Shown: piece by piece, positions 12,859 through 23,087 of the stretch
Layout of the letters: the number at the start of each line of letters is the position of its first letter
Position numbering within the stretch: the first letter of the stretch is position 1
Assembly (NCBI GenBank): GCA_027946555.1
Contig: JAPEVC010000144.1
Location: 1-64,000 of the forward strand
Length of the DNA: 64,000 nt
Source of the DNA: Gnomoniopsis sp. IMI 355080
Taxonomy: Eukaryota > Ascomycota > Sordariomycetes > Diaporthales > Gnomoniaceae
Reading direction: 5' to 3'
The notes under the pieces: model-generated
Told to the model about the DNA's origin: nothing
Database searches by the model: none
What the model saw: the letters and a program-made list of their open reading frames with translations, nothing else
Program-made: the position numbers and the translations under genes

Positions 12859-14364
12859 ATGCTTCTCCCAAAGGGTGGCATCAATTGGAAGGTCGCCAGG
12901 GCCAACCTTCCACCGACAAGAGCTGTATGGACCTTCCTGACGAGGACGAGGTTCCTGCTATGTGTCGCCGTCGCTGGCGTCATGCTGCTATTGTGGCGCG
13001 GCATCAGCACATCAGCAACAGAAATGCAAAGGTCAGTCACCTCCCACAAGCCCGACCAGGAGTAATTCTCGAAGAAGTCAGTAACTGACAAGCCATACCT
13101 CGGTACAGTTTCTACTGCTGGGGACCTTCCAAACCGCCGATGGAGATGACCCTTAACGAGCAAGTCTCCTGGAACAAACACCTACAGACACCCGTCCTCT
13201 TCAACCACCACAAGCCAATAGAAGTCAACTCCTCCGAGATCGAACACATCGATCTCAATCCCATCAAGTCCACTAAGAAGGCTTTACAAAACGAGGAGCG
13301 CATTCTTATCCTGACCCCCCTGAAAGATGCCGCCCCTTATTTGGCCAAGTACTTCGAACTTCTTGCCGAGCTGACATATCCGCACGACCTCATCGACATT
13401 GCTTTCTTGGTCGGAGACTCCTCGGATGATACTATGGCTGTATTGGCGATGGAACTCGATAGGATCCAAAAGCGGCCTGACAAAATCCCCTTCAGGAACG
13501 CCATGGTCGTCGAGAAGGACTTCGGCTTCCAACTCAGCCAAAGCGTTGAGGATCGCCACGGCTTTGAAGCACAGGGCCCGCGCCGGAAAGCCATGGGCAA
13601 GGCTCGCAACTATCTACTGTCCACCGCCTTGAAGCCTGATCACTCCTGGGTCTACTGGCGCGATGTCGACATTGTGGACAACCCAAAGGAGATCATTGAG
13701 GACTTCATTGCCCACGACAGGGATATCCTGGTACCAAGTAAGATCGCACTAGAATTAGACCACCACGACACAGCACTAACTTCTTGCATAGATGTCTGGT
13801 TTCATCGTTATGAGAATGGTGTCGATATTGAGGGCCGATGTAAGTTGGTCTTGCAGACGTATATGACCACGAGTATTGTGCTGACCATGTTACAGTCGAT
13901 TACAACTCCTGGGTTGAGTCGGCCAAGGGTCGTAAGCTTTCCGCGAAGCTGGATAAGGACGTCGTCCTTGCCGAAGGTTAGTTGCAGTCTCGGCCTCTGA
14001 AGCTGATGGCGCTGACGATAGAATTCAAAGGGTACAAGCAGTACGACACTGGTCGCACGTACATGGCGAAGATGGGTGACTGGCGCGACAACAAGGACGT
14101 CGAGATCGAACTGGATGGCATTGGCGGCGTCAACATTCTTGTCAAAGCAGACGTTCATCGATCAGGTTCGTTTTCCTGCAAACATTGATTTTGACAAGCA
14201 CTGACAAGCTCGTAGGCATCAACTTCCCAGCTTACGCATTCGAGAACCAAGCCGAGACGGAAGGCTTTGCCAAGATGGCCAAACGAGCCGGGTATCAGGT
14301 ATACGGCCTGCCCAATTACGTAGTTTGGCATATCGACACAGATGAGAAGCCTGGTAACGCATAG
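12859..14364 (+). CDS. anp1: Anp1-type alpha-mannosyltransferase (GT62), mannan polymerase II subunit
   Basis: Six exons: 12859-13031, 13109-13737, 13792-13839, 13896-13976, 14022-14165 and 14216-14364, giving 407 residues. All junctions keep the frame and restore conserved family text (for example VPN-VWFHRYENGVDIEGR and ESAKGRKL). It is a type II membrane protein: a short basic N-terminus, one TM helix at about residues 31-48 (FLLCVAVAGVMLLLW), then the lumenal catalytic domain. Landmarks are ERILILTPLKDAAPYL, FLVGDSSDDT, the DVD metal/sugar-nucleotide motif in YWRDVDIVDNP, and GRTYMAKMGDWRD; the C-terminus VVWHIDTDEKPGNA is typical. With Mnn9/Mnn10/Mnn11/Hoc1-like partners the family extends the N-glycan outer mannan chain in the Golgi. 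Anp1 is separated from Van1/Mnn9 paralogs only by overall resemblance. Confidence 0.93.
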
Positions 14365-15678
14365 TGCTTACGGGATGCTTGGGATCTTCGCTTCTCACGG
14401 GCCTGCAGACCTCTGCTTGGAGCCCGACCTATTGTATCGAAATCCCGATCCGACGACACTCGACGGCGGGTGATGCGGGCATTGTACGAAGCGCATGAAT
14501 ACGGACGGATGGATGCCACATACCCTTAGTTCAAGATGGCAGACAGGCTTCACCACCAAAACGGAGTTCCGGCGGGATTTGGGATCTTGACCCTTTTATA
14601 ACATCACGAACCGATTATACATTGGCCATTCATCGGATATTTCGACATAACATTCTTGCACCAGTGAGGGCATTGAGGTGTGCCCCCGGGCCACCTTGCT
14701 TCCTTACAGTCTATTTTGGCTGGTGGGTTTCACCTCCGAGAGGCTACCGCGGAGACGACTGTGGGAGTATCCCAGGTCTTGCACTTGAGCCTGCCACACA
14801 ACCTAGTTTCACACTTTATATTTCCGGACTTCCTCTTCGACGTGACCGGACTAGCGCCTGGTCATCTTATTCGAAGCATACCCTCAGCCAGTCTGAAATT
14901 TCAAACGATCTTGGACTCTCCTTGCTTGATCGACAGAGGTCAGATTTGATAGACTTTGGCTACTCGCACCTCTCCTTTATGCGGCATTGAAAAGAAGATA
15001 GGAAGAGGATGCATCTCATGTTGGCTCGGGACAGGATGGATGACTTTGAGGAACGTTCTTGTGCATAGTCAGCGATTGGTGAAACGGCGAGGCGCAGGAA
15101 GGGGAGAGGGCTTGGGAACTTTTGGGCATCTGAACATATTGATAGGCGTCAATCATCAGGGGAAGGCCGATATGGCCAGACTGTGGCAAGACAGTAATTA
15201 ATATCTACCTACTTCAAGTTTCAATCCTTTCCTGTTGTCATATTGGGTTCTTTTGTAATCCGGTATTGATCGCCAGCAGGGCCTGGACCATTCATATTTG
15301 GTGGAAGATGAACAATCTGGGGAGAGAAACACCAAATAGACTGCCTTGGTCAGACCTTGACTGCTAGTTTATGCCCTAAGTATTTGGCTGTGGACTATTC
15401 TGAAAAGCCGCTATGTTCTGCTAGACACCAGCCCTGCACATTGTATATTTACGCGGTGCAGGTTCAATGAGCCCTCAAACTGTTCTTCCGAGCCTCTATG
15501 ATGAGAAGGTCGGCTTTTTACATGAGCACAGCACGATTCTGCCCCGCACGCTAAACCGAAGGACTCATTATGAGAGGAGTTCAAATGCCATTTCCTATGA
15601 ACCTCCCGCGACGAAAAAATAAAACCAAGTCTAAGAACCGCAACAGCTGTCTATTTGATTCGATGCTGGCGCCCAGTT
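14365..15678. other. Intergenic, convergent side of anp1
   Basis: The anp1 frame stays open for about 56 codons past its stop, but the anp1 C-terminus is already canonical and the extension has no domain character. No other feature was recognised. Confidence 0.5.
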
Positions 15679-16060
15679 TTACTTTGGTCCGAACCCCTTG
15701 ATGCTCTCAATCAGCTTTTGCATGGTAGTCTCCGTCGTTTGTCCTAACATGCCACCTGCGCCGAATCCTTACGCGTTTTTCAGAGTGCTCCAGCATGGAA
15801 TGAGCTGACTGACCCTAGGTCAGAGGATAGCATCCCCGCACGCGCAAGTTGAACTTCCATAGCTCCTCTCCATTCTCCATCAACGCAAAGCCAGTCTTGC
15901 TAAGCCGGACTCCATCCGTCATCAACATGGTACCGTCCTTCATCACCTTGGTACCATCCTCCAGCACCTCGACCACCTCATTGTTCCACACATGCTTGCT
16001 GACTTTTCTAGTGTCGCCCTCCGCAGCATGTCCGTCCGTGCCACACGAAGTGGAGCGGTC
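15679..16060 (-). other. Coding-like sequence directly behind the QCR7 stop, unassigned
   Basis: After the QCR7 TAG (16063-16061) the same frame stays open for 81 codons, to a TAG at 15817-15815. It reads like a real protein: WNNEVVEVLEDGTKVMKDG, then TDGVRLSKTGFALMENGEEL. A GTGCGG donor-like site follows at 15841 and a CAG acceptor at 15758-15756. Behind that acceptor, 15755-15679 encodes a convincing C-terminus (GGMLGQTTETTMQKLIESIK, then GFGPK and TAA). These two blocks do not join in frame with those splice sites: the second needs one leftover base. It may be a second small gene, a broken gene, or an extension reached by readthrough, editing or alternative splicing. I do not recognise the family; DGT recurs in a hairpin-like pattern. 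Confidence 0.4.
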
Positions 16061-16533
16061 CTAGTGCTTACTGTAGACGGTCATGGTGTCAAGGGCCTCC
16101 TTCTCCTTGTTCTCGGCCTCGATCAGCTTGATAAGCGGGGCCAAGTAAGGTGTGTCTTCGTCGGGCTTGGTCCATTCGGACTTGGGCAGCAGCTTGTGCG
16201 CGATGGAGCACTGTACGGCGCGGCGGATGCGGAAGATGCGGTCGTAGCGGGCTTTGGCGTCGAGACGAGCCAGGGCCGTCTGCACAGTCTCGTCCTCCTC
16301 GGGGATCAGGTCGTCGGCGCTGAAGGGCGGGAGAACGTTAGCGAGCGGGCAATTGAGGCGGACAAAGGACTGTAGAGAGGGCCAGGGCGAAGGCGATGAG
16401 CAGGAGCACAAACGTACCGAAGACCGAGCTGGCGGTAGCCAGATGCATTGGCGTACCAATTGGCCAGAGGCTTGAGGGCACTGCTCAGCCAGGGTCGCTT
16501 AGCGACAAAGGGGGCCAAAGTAACATAGGACAT
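16061..16533 (-). CDS. qcr7: Cytochrome bc1 complex subunit 7 (QCR7, ~14 kDa)
   Basis: Two exons, 16533-16418 and 16319-16061, separated by a 98-bp intron (GTACGT/CAG), give 124 residues, the usual length. The N-terminus MSYVTLAPFVAKRPWL and the body GYRQLGLRADDLIPEEDETV, YDRIFRIRRAVQCS, LLPKSEWTKPDEDTPYL are diagnostic of the UQCRB/QCR7 family. The product is a matrix-side subunit of respiratory complex III that contacts cytochrome b and the b haem/quinone region. The C-terminus DTMTVYSKH matches the typical ending shortly after the DTM(T)V segment, so the TAG looks like the genuine stop. Odd: the frame behind this stop remains open and coding-like (see 15679-16060). It diverges from the mitochondrial carrier at 17489. 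Confidence 0.95.
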
Positions 16534-17488
16534 CTTGACTTGTGGCGGACTGGTAGGTTGTTGTGAGGTTGGTGATGGCTTCTTGTGGTGGTGTGGAGTC
16601 GACTCGGAGTCAAGTTCAGCCTTTTGGAAGACCAAAACCGCGCTCAATCACAGCGGCTGCTTTGCTAATGAGCGTGCACGGGCCAAGTCCGAGTATAAAT
16701 CGGAACTGGAAATTGACAGGGGTGGCCTACCCAAACTACGTAATGGCTATCAGGGTGGCTTTTTTGTGTGTGATAACGGCGGCTTGCTTTGGAATAATCT
16801 TGGAAAGTGAGCTGGAGCTTTTCACGAGACAAAGAAATCCAAACGCCAATCTCTATTGACCTCAGCTTGACTGCAAAGCAAACGACACAAAGCTATCCAG
16901 GACCTGTGCCTAGAGGTCACTACATTGTGCTCTCTTGCCAAAATCAAGGCAAGGCACAACTTCTGGGCTTGTTTCTCGTTTATTGTCTGCAAAGAAAAGT
17001 ACCTGTGTACCCTGTGCCGTCATCCCCGGTGTCGGTTCACGGCGCATTCCTCACCCATCTCCACCAGAACTGCCCCTGCACCAAGAAATCGCAACGACAA
17101 CCTCAGACATCCACCTGTCTGATACCACTCCTGGTGCCACCCTCTCAACATACATCAAAGTCTCATACACTCTCAACCCAAAGCAGGCATTGTCAAGGTC
17201 AATGGCCTGTGATAACCGCTAGCTGCAGCATCACGGCCTCTGCGTGGGAGTCCTTCCCCGCACACCGAGCCCCTCGATACTTACCACCAAGACTCTAGAA
17301 GCTCTCAAAGACTGGCAAGATCTTCTTCCTGGATAAGTCGCATTCGCCCGATATTGATCGCCATAGTCTTGAGTGCATTTCTCATGCAATATTCCTGGGA
17401 GCATTCCTGCTGTACCCTTCGACGAAATCAAGCAATTCCCATCCTCATCCATCTGACACTTGACCCCCCTCCTTGTTGAGGCAGTGGG
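16534..17488. promoter_or_regulatory. Divergent promoter region QCR7 / NAD carrier
   Basis: These 955 bp separate two nuclear genes for mitochondrial inner-membrane proteins transcribed in opposite directions, so shared regulation is possible. No specific factor site could be assigned with confidence. Confidence 0.4.
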
Positions 17489-18925
17489 ATGTCGCTCGAC
17501 GAGAGAACCACTGCTCCTTCACCAGCAGAATATGGGCAGCCCCCTTCGACCTCTCTCGCCATCATGCCTCCATCCTCATCGACAGTAGGCTCCCCGCCCA
17601 CCGCCATAAATCCAGCAACATCCTTCGAGCTATGGGCCGCCCGCGCTTCCGATTCTCAGTTCAATGCTCTAGCTGGTGCAATTGGAGGGTTCACCTCAGG
17701 CATAGTGACCTGCCCCCTCGATGTCATCAAGACCAAGCTCCAGGCTCAGGGTGGCATGGCCAACCTCAGTCATGGGAGGCATGTGGGGCAGCCCAAGATG
17801 TATAATGGACTGCTCGGTACTGCCAAGGTCATATGGAGAGATGAGGGTCTGCGCGGCATGTACAGAGGTCTTGGGCCGATAATCATGGGGTATCTGCCCA
17901 CCTGGGCTGTCTGGTTCACTGTCTACAACAAGAGCAAGAAGGAGTTGAGCCAATATCACAGTATGTGGATCATTCCCTTGTGTGTGACTTGGGCGTCGCA
18001 TACTCTGTCTTGTGTTTCTAGGCGTGGAACAGTCATGGTCTGTCCTTTTCTTTGATGCGTATGCTGACAATGTCTAGACAACAACGTTTTCATCAACTTC
18101 TGGTCCTCTATAATAGCCGGAGGCAGCAGCACCATCGTCACAAACCCTATCTGGGTCATCAAGACCCGTCTCATGTCACAGACTGGTCGCCACGATCGGA
18201 CTCGGTTCTCCTACTTTCCCAGGGGATCCAATACGCCTACGTCAAGGCCGACTATATCCATGCAAGGCTACTACCACTCGACTCTCGATGCAGCAAAGAA
18301 GATGTACACCACTGAGGGTATTCGAGCATTTTACTCGGGTCTTACACCGGCCCTGCTTGGGTTGACTCACGTGGCAGTACAGTTCCCAGCTTACGAGTTC
18401 CTGAAGACGAAGTTTACGGGTCAGGGCATGGGCGAAGCCCCGTCTGGAAGCAACGCGAAGTCGGAGTGGGTTGGTATCCTGAGCGCTTCGATCCTTTCCA
18501 AGATCATGGCTAGCAGTGCTACCTACCCTCACGAAGTGATACGAACGCGATTGCAGACCCAGCGTCGGCCCATGGCAGGCGCCGCACTGGCAATACAGGA
18601 AGTTGGCGGCATACCTGGTCTCAAGGTTGGCGGCGTACCCAATGCCAAGCCATCCGCTGCAGAGACAGTCGCCAGTCAGGCCGTTCAGCAGAAGCAGCAG
18701 CAGGAGGCCATGAAGTACAAGGGCATCGTGAGAACCTTCCGAACGATTTTGCACGAGGAGGGCTGGAGGGCTTTTTACGCTGGCATGGGCACCAACATGA
18801 TGCGCGCGGTGCCAGCTGCCACGGTCACAATGCTTACGTACGAGTTCATGATGCGCGAGCTGAACAGCGCGCGTGCTACCGGCCGAAGCAAGTTGGAGTC
18901 TCAGGAGCACTCGACCTTCGCCTGA
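17489..18925 (+). CDS. Mitochondrial carrier, NAD+ transporter type (Yia6/Ndt1-like)
   Basis: Two exons, 17489-17960 and 18078-18925, with a 117-bp intron give 439 residues. Three mitochondrial-carrier repeats are visible through their signatures: CPLDVIKTKLQAQ, NPIWVIKTRLMSQ and YPHEVIRTRLQTQ. Each is preceded by a glycine-rich helix (GAIGGFTSGIV, IIAGGSSTIV) and followed by EG(L/I/W)R-type loops (DEGLRGMYRGLGP, TEGIRAFYSGLTP, EEGWRAFYAGMGT). The PIW in repeat 2 and YPHE in repeat 3, with GYLPTWAVWFTVY, match the Yia6/Yea6 branch that exchanges cytosolic NAD+ for matrix nucleotides; the pyrimidine-nucleotide carrier Rim2 is the nearest alternative. About 45 residues precede helix 1, and an inner Met in the first exon could also serve as start. 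Localisation: mitochondrial inner membrane. Confidence 0.92.
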
Positions 18926-20251
18926 GCCATTACTTTTGTCTGGGTGGGTTTTGAAAAAATTCTGTACACTGCAGCTCATGTCGTCGTGGCTGCTGCTGCT
19001 TCTTGCGAACATGCCATGAGCAAGCGGGTACGGGGTGCTTTTCAGGGGAAGACTGTCTCCGATGAACTCACCTACGGGCTTACCACCCTGTAGGATTCCT
19101 GGCGTCAGCATCGAATTTCGCGATGACTGGTCCATCAACAAAGAATGGGCTGATCTTGGAAGGGTGAAACATATGGTCGGCAACGACAAACTCCACATTC
19201 GCGTTACATAACACGGAACCGAGGACTGCCATCCACATGGACCAGCCTGTCCTTGAGTCACACAACATACCAGTACGTCGAGTCGCACCCCGGCCTATTC
19301 GGTCTCGCAGCGGGTGGAGATCAATCACGGGCGAAGAGGGATATAACGACGAACTCGACGATGGCATGGCGCGCACTATTGAAGCGCGCTGGAGTTTACA
19401 AAGAGGGGAGAAGCATTGAAACGTGCAGTAGTAGGAACTTGGTCAGAGGATCCCAAATAAAGGCCAGTTAGGCTTTTTCTTTAATTGCGTACGGTTTTGC
19501 GTGGCAAGATACGATACCCTGGTTATTGCATCGGTCGACTTTGACAAAATTACTTGATTGGCATAGACTCCATCATGATGGAATAGCATTAGGCAGCGTA
19601 GGGGCATGTCAAGGAGACTAGGCAAGGCCACTGGACTTATGCAGATCAAATCGATTTGTTCTACAATTTCATCTTCGTCAGAGTCTGCTTGTGTGCTGAA
19701 GTTCCCATATCCCGCGCAGTAGACACGCTGCTGTATGTACAGGCCAACATTGCCAGTTTGCTATGGGACTGCGTTGAGCGTCAAGTCAATGAGCGCAACG
19801 GAAAGCCTCTTTCTTGATCCCCGGGCTCTAAGAAAGAGACGTTCTGCATTGAATGTGCCGAACAACCACTTCTGATTTCCCGCCAGGTGAAACTCATCGT
19901 GCACTGGTAATCCGTTAGTCGAATGCTGTATGGTTTGAATGGAACCACTCCCGGACTTACCCATAAATGATAGTCAAAGACGATGCATTCAATTTCATTC
20001 AATTTCAGGCTCCGTTGGGTGGTTAAGAAGTCCCGAAGCCGCTGGGCGCAAGTTTGAATGGCTGCGTCGAGCCAGTCGCTGGAACGCATGCTTTGGGAAA
20101 TTGGCGCGCACTATCGTGAAGTGAAGATCCTTTGCGCCAATACCAAAGCCGCTTTCCCAAGGCAAGCCATCCAACAGGCACCGCCATACCCAAGGACTTG
20201 CTGGGGGTCGTCAAAATCCTCAACCCTTGTGCAACATCCAAAGACGAGGCT
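18926..20251. other. Intergenic, convergent; one intron-like signature
   Basis: This lies between the carrier (+) and LTO1 (-). Frames on both strands around 19080-19470 are open but unrecognised. The only structured signal is the splice-like block at 19761-20091, described separately. Confidence 0.45.
19761..20091 (-). other. Possible short spliced gene or gene relic
   Basis: On the minus strand an ATG opens MRSSDWLDAAIQTCAQRL and runs to CIVFDYHLW. It then meets a perfect GTAAGT donor, a CTAAC branch-like site and a CCAG acceptor, defining a 57-bp intron. The frame continuing in phase behind the acceptor reads CTMSFTWREIRSG to a stop and shows no family text. The intron signals are better than chance, but the protein is unrecognised and the piece may be the remnant of a larger gene. 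Confidence 0.25.
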
Positions 20252-20809
20252 TCAGAATTCCACCCCAGCTCCAGCTCCCGCTGCGGACGCCGGTGCGGGC
20301 GTCGACGGCGAGGCAGCCTTCTTCTCGCCCTGAACACCCTTAGTGGCGCCGCCGTCCTTCAACACCCCTTCCTCCCCGACCTGCCGCTCCACAACCCGTG
20401 CCTTGCCCTGCGCCCGTTTGACGCGATCATCAAAATCATTAACAGCCTCGTCGCTGTTCTCCGTCGACAGCGTCTCAGGCTCGACGAGCGCGTGCAGCGT
20501 CAACACGTTCTTCTCGAGCCTTGCGCCACCGCCACCGCTCAGCGCGGGCAGCTGCTGCTGCTGCTGCTGCTGCGGCTCCGTGCTCGCAGGAGCTTGTGGT
20601 TGTGCTTGAGGAAGTCGGTTGGCCCAGACGACAGCCTTGCCGTACAGCCGGCCGGCCTCGACAAACTTCTCATAGCCCTTTTCGATGCCGAAAGAGCGGC
20701 CCTCGATACGGCCAGCACGCGCACCGTCAGCGACGCCCGCTTTGTGCCCGTCTGAGTAGAACTTCTCCTCGAGGTTAATGATGTCGTCGAAGGGGTCGCT
20801 AGAGGCCAT
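20252..20809 (-). CDS. LTO1: LTO1/ORAOV1-like protein (Yae1 N-terminal domain)
   Basis: Single exon, 185 residues. The N-terminus has the acidic DPFDDIINLEEKFYSDGH start followed by the deca-GX3 pattern of the Yae1_N domain: glycines every four residues through GVADGARAGRIEGRSFGIEKG, then YEKFVEAGRLYG. This arrangement distinguishes Lto1 from Yae1 itself. Known role: the Yae1-Lto1 adaptor recruits the cytosolic Fe-S assembly machinery to the ABC protein Rli1/ABCE1, supporting ribosome recycling and biogenesis. A Q7 run (CAG repeat) and a C-terminal Ala/Gly/Pro-rich tail flank a helical stretch with the segment LEKNVLTLHALVEPETL. Those tails look lineage-specific. Confidence 0.9.
   Translation of the reverse strand: MASSDPFDDIINLEEKFYSDGHKAGVADGARAGRIEGRSFGIEKGYEKFVEAGRLYGKAVVWANRLPQAQPQAPASTEPQQQQQQQLPALSGGGGARLEKNVLTLHALVEPETLSTENSDEAVNDFDDRVKRAQGKARVVERQVGEEGVLKDGGATKGVQGEKKAASPSTPAPASAAGAGAGVEF
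20552..20574. repeat. CTG/CAG trinucleotide run inside LTO1
   Basis: Seven consecutive CTG units on the plus strand encode a Gln run on the minus-strand LTO1 frame, within a larger Gln/Pro-rich linker. A likely slippage hot spot. Confidence 0.8.
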
Positions 20810-21634
20810 TCTTGCGGTTGGAGCGGTGGACTGTGGTGTGATAATGAGATGACGAGTCCGAATGAGAAGTGGTCAAATGCTTTGGTCTGTCTAATGTCTA
20901 TTGTTGAAGATGATGGCAAGCTGATTGAGCTGGGTGAATGATCTAGAGAGTTTGATGGCAGGGAAGGCTGGAGTCAAGAGACGTAGGCACGGCGCCGAAG
21001 GGCCGGCCCGCTGGTAGTTGTAGTAGTGGGCCTCCGGATTTTTCGGCTCCGTGGACCGCGCGTGGATGCGAGGTGAACGTCCACCCTTTCAAAATTGGCC
21101 TCGGATAAATAAGTTAAGGATATGCTCACAAAGTCGTCCCTTTTCCAGAACCAACGATAGATGCAAAATTATGACTGACAATTACAGTTGGCAGAATGGT
21201 CGTAGCTGGCTGGCGGTGCAGGAGCGGTGCCTGGTACGAGCTGGTGAGTATTTGAACAAGGGAGAGAACGAAGACATATTACATCGCGAAGATGAGGATT
21301 TCGAGAAAAGCGAAGCCCCAGCTCATACAGATTGGGAGGAGTCAGAGGTTAGTGTGCAACTCTAGAGCAGACAGAGCAGCATGACTATCACATTCGTCAC
21401 AACGATTAAATTCTTCATTGCAGATATCCCGCAGGTCATTGGGAAGCAAATCTGTGATCTTTTGAAGCCTTTGATAAACTCTGCCGAGGACACGAAGTCG
21501 CTACGTGAATTATGGCGTGGTCATAAATGTTCACGGCCGAGGCACAGGCGAAGAACGGGCGAGGAATAGGCGAGGAACGGTCCTTTCTGATCGTCCCTTC
21601 GCTTTCGTAAATTGTCTCCTGTACTATTAGCCCA
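20810..21634. other. Intergenic between LTO1 and the SDR gene
   Basis: Contains the LTO1 promoter and the 3' UTR of the SDR gene. Only short unsupported frames were seen (for example 21051-21365 +). Confidence 0.5.
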
Positions 21635-22549
21635 CTACTTCATCAACAACCCTCCGTTGGCACACACAACCTGCCCGGTACACCATGCCGCATCAGGTGT
21701 GCATAGCATGCCAACAATACCTGCGATCTCGGGTGTATAGGCGGGCCTACCCCCGCCCGTCTTTGCCTCCTCAACAACCTCCTCAGCATCGACGCCCTGC
21801 CTCGCCCTCATAAGTGGCGCATGCTCTATCCATCCCTTGATGCCAGCCTTGAACTCATCACTGTTCGCCGCATACATTGGGCCCTCGACAGGACCAGGAT
21901 TAATAGCATTCACAGTAGCTCGCTCGCTTAGCTCCCGTGCCCACACGCGCGTCATGCCCTCCAGCGCCGCCTTGGACCCGCCATAGATAGATTGACCCAA
22001 GAAGCCGCACTCAGAAGAGATAGATGACAGGTTCACGATCCTCCCGGAGCGGTCACGAGGCAGATACGGTGCCACGGCTTGCATGAGCAGCAAGGGCCCG
22101 CGGACGTTTACGTGGAAAGTGTAGTCGAAGTCCTCGACCTTGATATCGGGAAGCTTGTCGTTCTTGGCAACGCCAGCGTTGTTGACAACAATGTCGATCT
22201 GGAAGTTGTCGCTGCTAGATGCTGAGGAGGCGAAGACTTGGTCCTTGGTGGCAGCAATGAGAGCAGAGGGACCAGCGGGCGTGCCCAGGTCGGCTTGGAC
22301 ACCAAAAGTCTTGATGCCGTATTTGCCCTCCAGACGCTTGGAGAGTTCCTTAGTGAGGGATGTCGATGATTTGGAGGTGTAATTCAGTACGAGGTTACAG
22401 CCTTTCGAGGCGAGGTTCTCCGCAATGGCTGCGCCGATGCCTATGATATGTGTGAGTATGAGTTTTTTGAGACAAGATGATGAGTAATATATACCTCGTG
22501 ATGCTCCCGTCACTATTCCCAATTTCCCTGATAGTATTCGGCTTGCCAT
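21635..22549 (-). CDS. Short-chain dehydrogenase/reductase (SDR)
   Basis: Two exons, 22549-22495 and 22440-21635, joined over a 54-bp intron, give 286 residues. Classical SDR features: cofactor motif TGASRGIG at residues 14-21, NNAG in the middle, the active-site Ser region NLSSIS, and catalytic Tyr171/Lys175 in YGGSK. The family-typical NPGPVEGPMY follows, and the C-terminus CTGQVVCANGGLLMK is the usual last strand. The arrangement resembles FabG/versicolorin-reductase-like NADP(H) oxidoreductases; the substrate cannot be inferred. Odd: the intron splits the glycine motif after SRG, has a length divisible by three and contains no stop, so a retained transcript would still be translated with 18 extra residues in the cofactor loop. 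It is divergent from ARD1. Confidence 0.92.
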   Translation of the reverse strand: MASRILSGKLGIVTGASRGIYYSSSCLKKLILTHIIGIGAAIAENLASKGCNLVLNYTSKSSTSLTKELSKRLEGKYGIKTFGVQADLGTPAGPSALIAATKDQVFASSASSSDNFQIDIVVNNAGVAKNDKLPDIKVEDFDYTFHVNVRGPLLLMQAVAPYLPRDRSGRIVNLSSISSECGFLGQSIYGGSKAALEGMTRVWARELSERATVNAINPGPVEGPMYAANSDEFKAGIKGWIEHAPLMRARQGVDAEEVVEEAKTGGGRPAYTPEIAGIVGMLCTPDAAWCTGQVVCANGGLLMK

Positions 22550-23087
22550 TTTTTCAGCAGTCTGGAGTATACTCCAGGAGACCCAAGTCTACTATGTGGT
22601 GAGCCGCCAGGAGCACAAAGTACCGTACCGTACGGCTAAATACGAGAAGAGTCAGATACAATTTGATCGGATCCAGGATAAATAAACAGAAGTATCTTAA
22701 CAAAGGACAGTCCCAGAACCAGCCAAAATCCGTTGCAAACTATCGTGAGTTCCACAACGTTTCCTTTTATGTTATGTCCCGCTCCACGAGCATGCGTGTA
22801 AGTGATTTCCCCCCCGCTGTGTCGTCAAAGGTGGAACTTCAGGGGGCCGGTTCACTAGCCTTGTAGGGGCTCGCAAGCGCCCCAGTCGGGTTAAACGCCG
22901 TACCGGTGCCGGCCAGGACTCGGTGTACAGTACATGGATTGATGCCCATGCCCCTCCACTGCAAACAAGCCTGGCAAGGCTGTCGGCAAAACAGCTACCA
23001 AAATTACACCTCACTTCCACACTCTGCGAACACGAGGCGCATACTGCCTGCCATCTAGGACGACAGCCGGTAATAAAATCACCCACC
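22550..23087. promoter_or_regulatory. Divergent promoter region SDR / ARD1
   Basis: 538 bp between oppositely oriented starts. The sequence just before the ARD1 ATG is a good start context (caccATGG). No specific operator was recognised. Confidence 0.4.

Noticed and set aside
14365..14530. Open continuation behind the anp1 TAG
   Set aside because: About 56 open codons, but Arg-rich with shadow-like composition and no globular pattern, unlike the tails behind QCR7 and UBP3; treated as chance.
18242..19288. 348-codon minus-strand frame
   Set aside because: Antisense to the mitochondrial carrier exon and its 3' flank; no family motifs.
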